Under the pieces are notes generated by a model. The model searched no databases and was not told where the DNA came from. It saw only the letters and a list, made by a program, of their open reading frames with translations. This document shows, piece after piece, positions 5,089 to 5,768 of a DNA stretch of 5,768 nucleotides; the first letter of the stretch is position 1; the number at the start of each line of letters is the position of its first letter. The translations under genes were made by a program, and so were the position numbers. Origin of the DNA: CAYLWZ01 sp964585805 (GTDB taxonomy: Bacteria > Patescibacteriota > Minisyncoccia > Minisyncoccales > GWA2-38-27); contig CAZPFE010000034.1 of the NCBI GenBank assembly GCA_964585805.1, forward strand, positions 1 through 5,768, read 5' to 3'.

Positions 5089-5409
5089 GTTATCGCCATC
5101 TTGAAAAAAAAACATAACGGAAGCCATGATTTAGCAGAGGAGCGCAAAGAAGCGTAGAAAAAATTTGAGGATGTCCGTGATGTACTTTATACGAGATATC
5201 GCGAACTCATCAAAGAAAATTTGCAATTATCCAATGCTCCTTTGGAATCTGCGCTTCGTGAAGTTACATGCAGAGAAAGTAACAAAGATACAGCATCCAT
5301 AATTAAACAATGGAAAGAAGTGATTGAAAGATATACACAAAAAGAAAAAGCTGAATCTATGAAAGTTGCTTTACTGGAAGTATTGGACCAATTTTCGAAC
5401 GAAGAATGA
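5089..5409 (+). pseudogene. cassette-like ORF of unknown function, broken by an in-frame TAG
   Basis: One frame reads as protein from 5089 to TGA 5407-5409 except for a TAG at 5155-5157. Before it comes a segment ending DLAEERKEA; after it KKFEDVRDVLYTRYRELIKEN, then LREVTCRESNK and a helical end LLEVLDQFSNEE. No ATG, GTG or TTG lies between the TAG and TTG 5221, so the clearly protein-like 20 codons after the stop could not be translated from a normal start. This points to a point mutation (for example GAG or AAG to TAG). The likely original start is TTG 5101, with AGG about 11 nt upstream. Codons such as CGC, CTC and GTC are commoner than in neighbouring genes, suggesting transfer. I recognise no family; the predicted protein of about 100 residues is helical and charged. 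A sequencing error is possible. Confidence 0.5.
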
Positions 5410-5431
5410 AACGTCTGCGTCATACGGCAGC

Positions 5432-5638
5432 TAACAAGGTATATCTGGTTTCGCTTCGGCTATCGCCTCGCTTCACCCAAATGCTCGCTATCGCTCGCAC
5501 TTCAGATATACCCAAACGTTCTGCGGAAATCGCTCGCTCCGTTCGCTCTTTCCGCAGAACACAGCTTATGCGGAAACCTCGTTGCACTTCGGTTTCCCAA
5601 ATTTCTCTTCGGGAAACTTCGCATAAGCCGATATGTTA
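5432..5638. repeat. nested palindromic element, attC-like
   Basis: TAACA (5432-5436) and TGTTA (5634-5638) bound three successive inverted repeats. Arm A: GGTATATCTG (5438-5447) with CAGATATACC (5503-5512). Arm B: 12 bp, GTTCTGCGGAAA (5518-5529) with its complement (5549-5560). Arm C: GCTTATGCG (5564-5572) with CGCATAAGC (5620-5628). Loops carry repeated TCGCTCGC-type text and are much GC-richer than the flanks. Inside arm C, GGTTTCCC (5591-5598) can pair either upstream with GGAAACC (5572-5578) or downstream with GGGAAAC (5611-5617). The position 22 nt after an ORF stop and the TAACA/TGTTA ends recall integron attC sites, but the ends do not match the RYYYAAC/GTTRRRY consensus well. It could instead be another structured mobile repeat. 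Confidence 0.6.
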
Positions 5639-5768
5639 TTGAAAATAGTTAAAAGTTTTTTAAATTTTCTTTCAGAGAATTTATTGTTTGGGGCTATTTT
5701 TATTTCTCACCAAATTGATATGGATATTACTTTAGCAATACCAAATTTTAATGGACTTGAGGGATTAA
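5633..5768 (+). CDS. start of an unidentified ORF, cut by the window end
   Basis: An ATG at 5633 (TTG 5639 is an alternative) opens 45 codons with no stop to the window end. An in-frame TAA at 5624-5626 blocks any earlier start. The product begins MLLKIVKSFLNFLSENLLFG and continues with a hydrophobic stretch and DMDITLAIPNFNG. Base composition returns to the AT-rich host style, unlike the palindromic element that the start overlaps. There is no Shine-Dalgarno site. I recognise no family; the frame could be fortuitous or fused to the element by insertion. Confidence 0.4.
   Translation, partial: MLLKIVKSFLNFLSENLLFGAIFISHQIDMDITLAIPNFNGLEGL

Noticed and set aside
5187..5423. 78-codon minus-strand ORF
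   Set aside because: It is antisense to the cassette-like frame, which has better protein character; the Ser-rich text is a shadow.
5432..5638. CRISPR array
   Set aside because: The repeats are inverted pairs of differing sequence, without regular direct repeats and spacers.
5406..5642. 78-codon plus-strand ORF starting ATG 5406
   Set aside because: It runs straight through the nested palindromes, and its Arg/Ser-rich product reflects the TCGCT-type repeats, not a gene.
1..5768. alternative genetic code (UGA or UAG as sense)
   Set aside because: The complete, well-supported genes end in TAA and contain no internal UGA or UAG; the single TAG at 5155 is better read as a mutation.

Overview
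This is an AT-rich bacterial metagenome-type contig with short intergenic gaps, Rho-independent terminators and few Shine-Dalgarno sites. It has a 10-N scaffold gap at 3494-3503. The compact layout, the single-pass and exported helical proteins of unknown function, and the remnant genes suggest a Candidate Phyla Radiation (Patescibacteria) genome. That assignment is an inference from style, not from a marker gene. The standard code fits: no reading frame needs UGA or UAG to be recoded.

Layout, left part (1-2892). The tail of an upstream gene ends at 53 and is followed at once by a strong terminator (56-79). A possible 35-residue small ORF and an 8-bp inverted repeat precede a UMPH-1/NT5C3-like HAD 5'-nucleotidase (356-1219, +), then a TauE/SafE-family permease (1295-2098, +). 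A divergent Ham1/RdgB-type nucleoside triphosphate pyrophosphatase (2311-2892, -) converges on the permease. Just upstream of it on the same strand lies a 53-codon stump that looks like the N-terminus of a class I methyltransferase without its SAM-binding core.

Middle part (3070-5066). GC-rich hairpins (3095-3177) are followed by a promoter that runs almost directly into a bidirectional terminator. A tRNA-Gln(CUG) gene lies on the minus strand (3308-3381). Two genes follow on the plus strand: a very acidic single-pass membrane protein (3572-3964), probably translated from a nearly leaderless mRNA, and a secreted, helical, lysine-rich protein (4017-4925) with a perfect terminator. A second tRNA-Gln(CUG) on the plus strand (4996-5066) closes the segment. 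The two tRNA genes are inverted copies with an identical 53-nt core and flank the exported-protein pair.

Right part (5067-5768). A GC-richer island carries a coding-like frame broken by one in-frame TAG (5089-5409). About 22 nt later comes a 207-bp set of nested palindromes bounded by TAACA and TGTTA (5432-5638). This ORF-plus-palindrome order resembles an integron gene cassette with an attC-like site, and GTTAT occurs at both ends of the unit. No integrase is in the window. A partial AT-rich ORF begins at 5633 and runs off the end.

Functionally, the left genes concern nucleotide clean-up and anion/sulfur-compound transport, the middle pair is envelope-directed, and the right end looks acquired and decaying.
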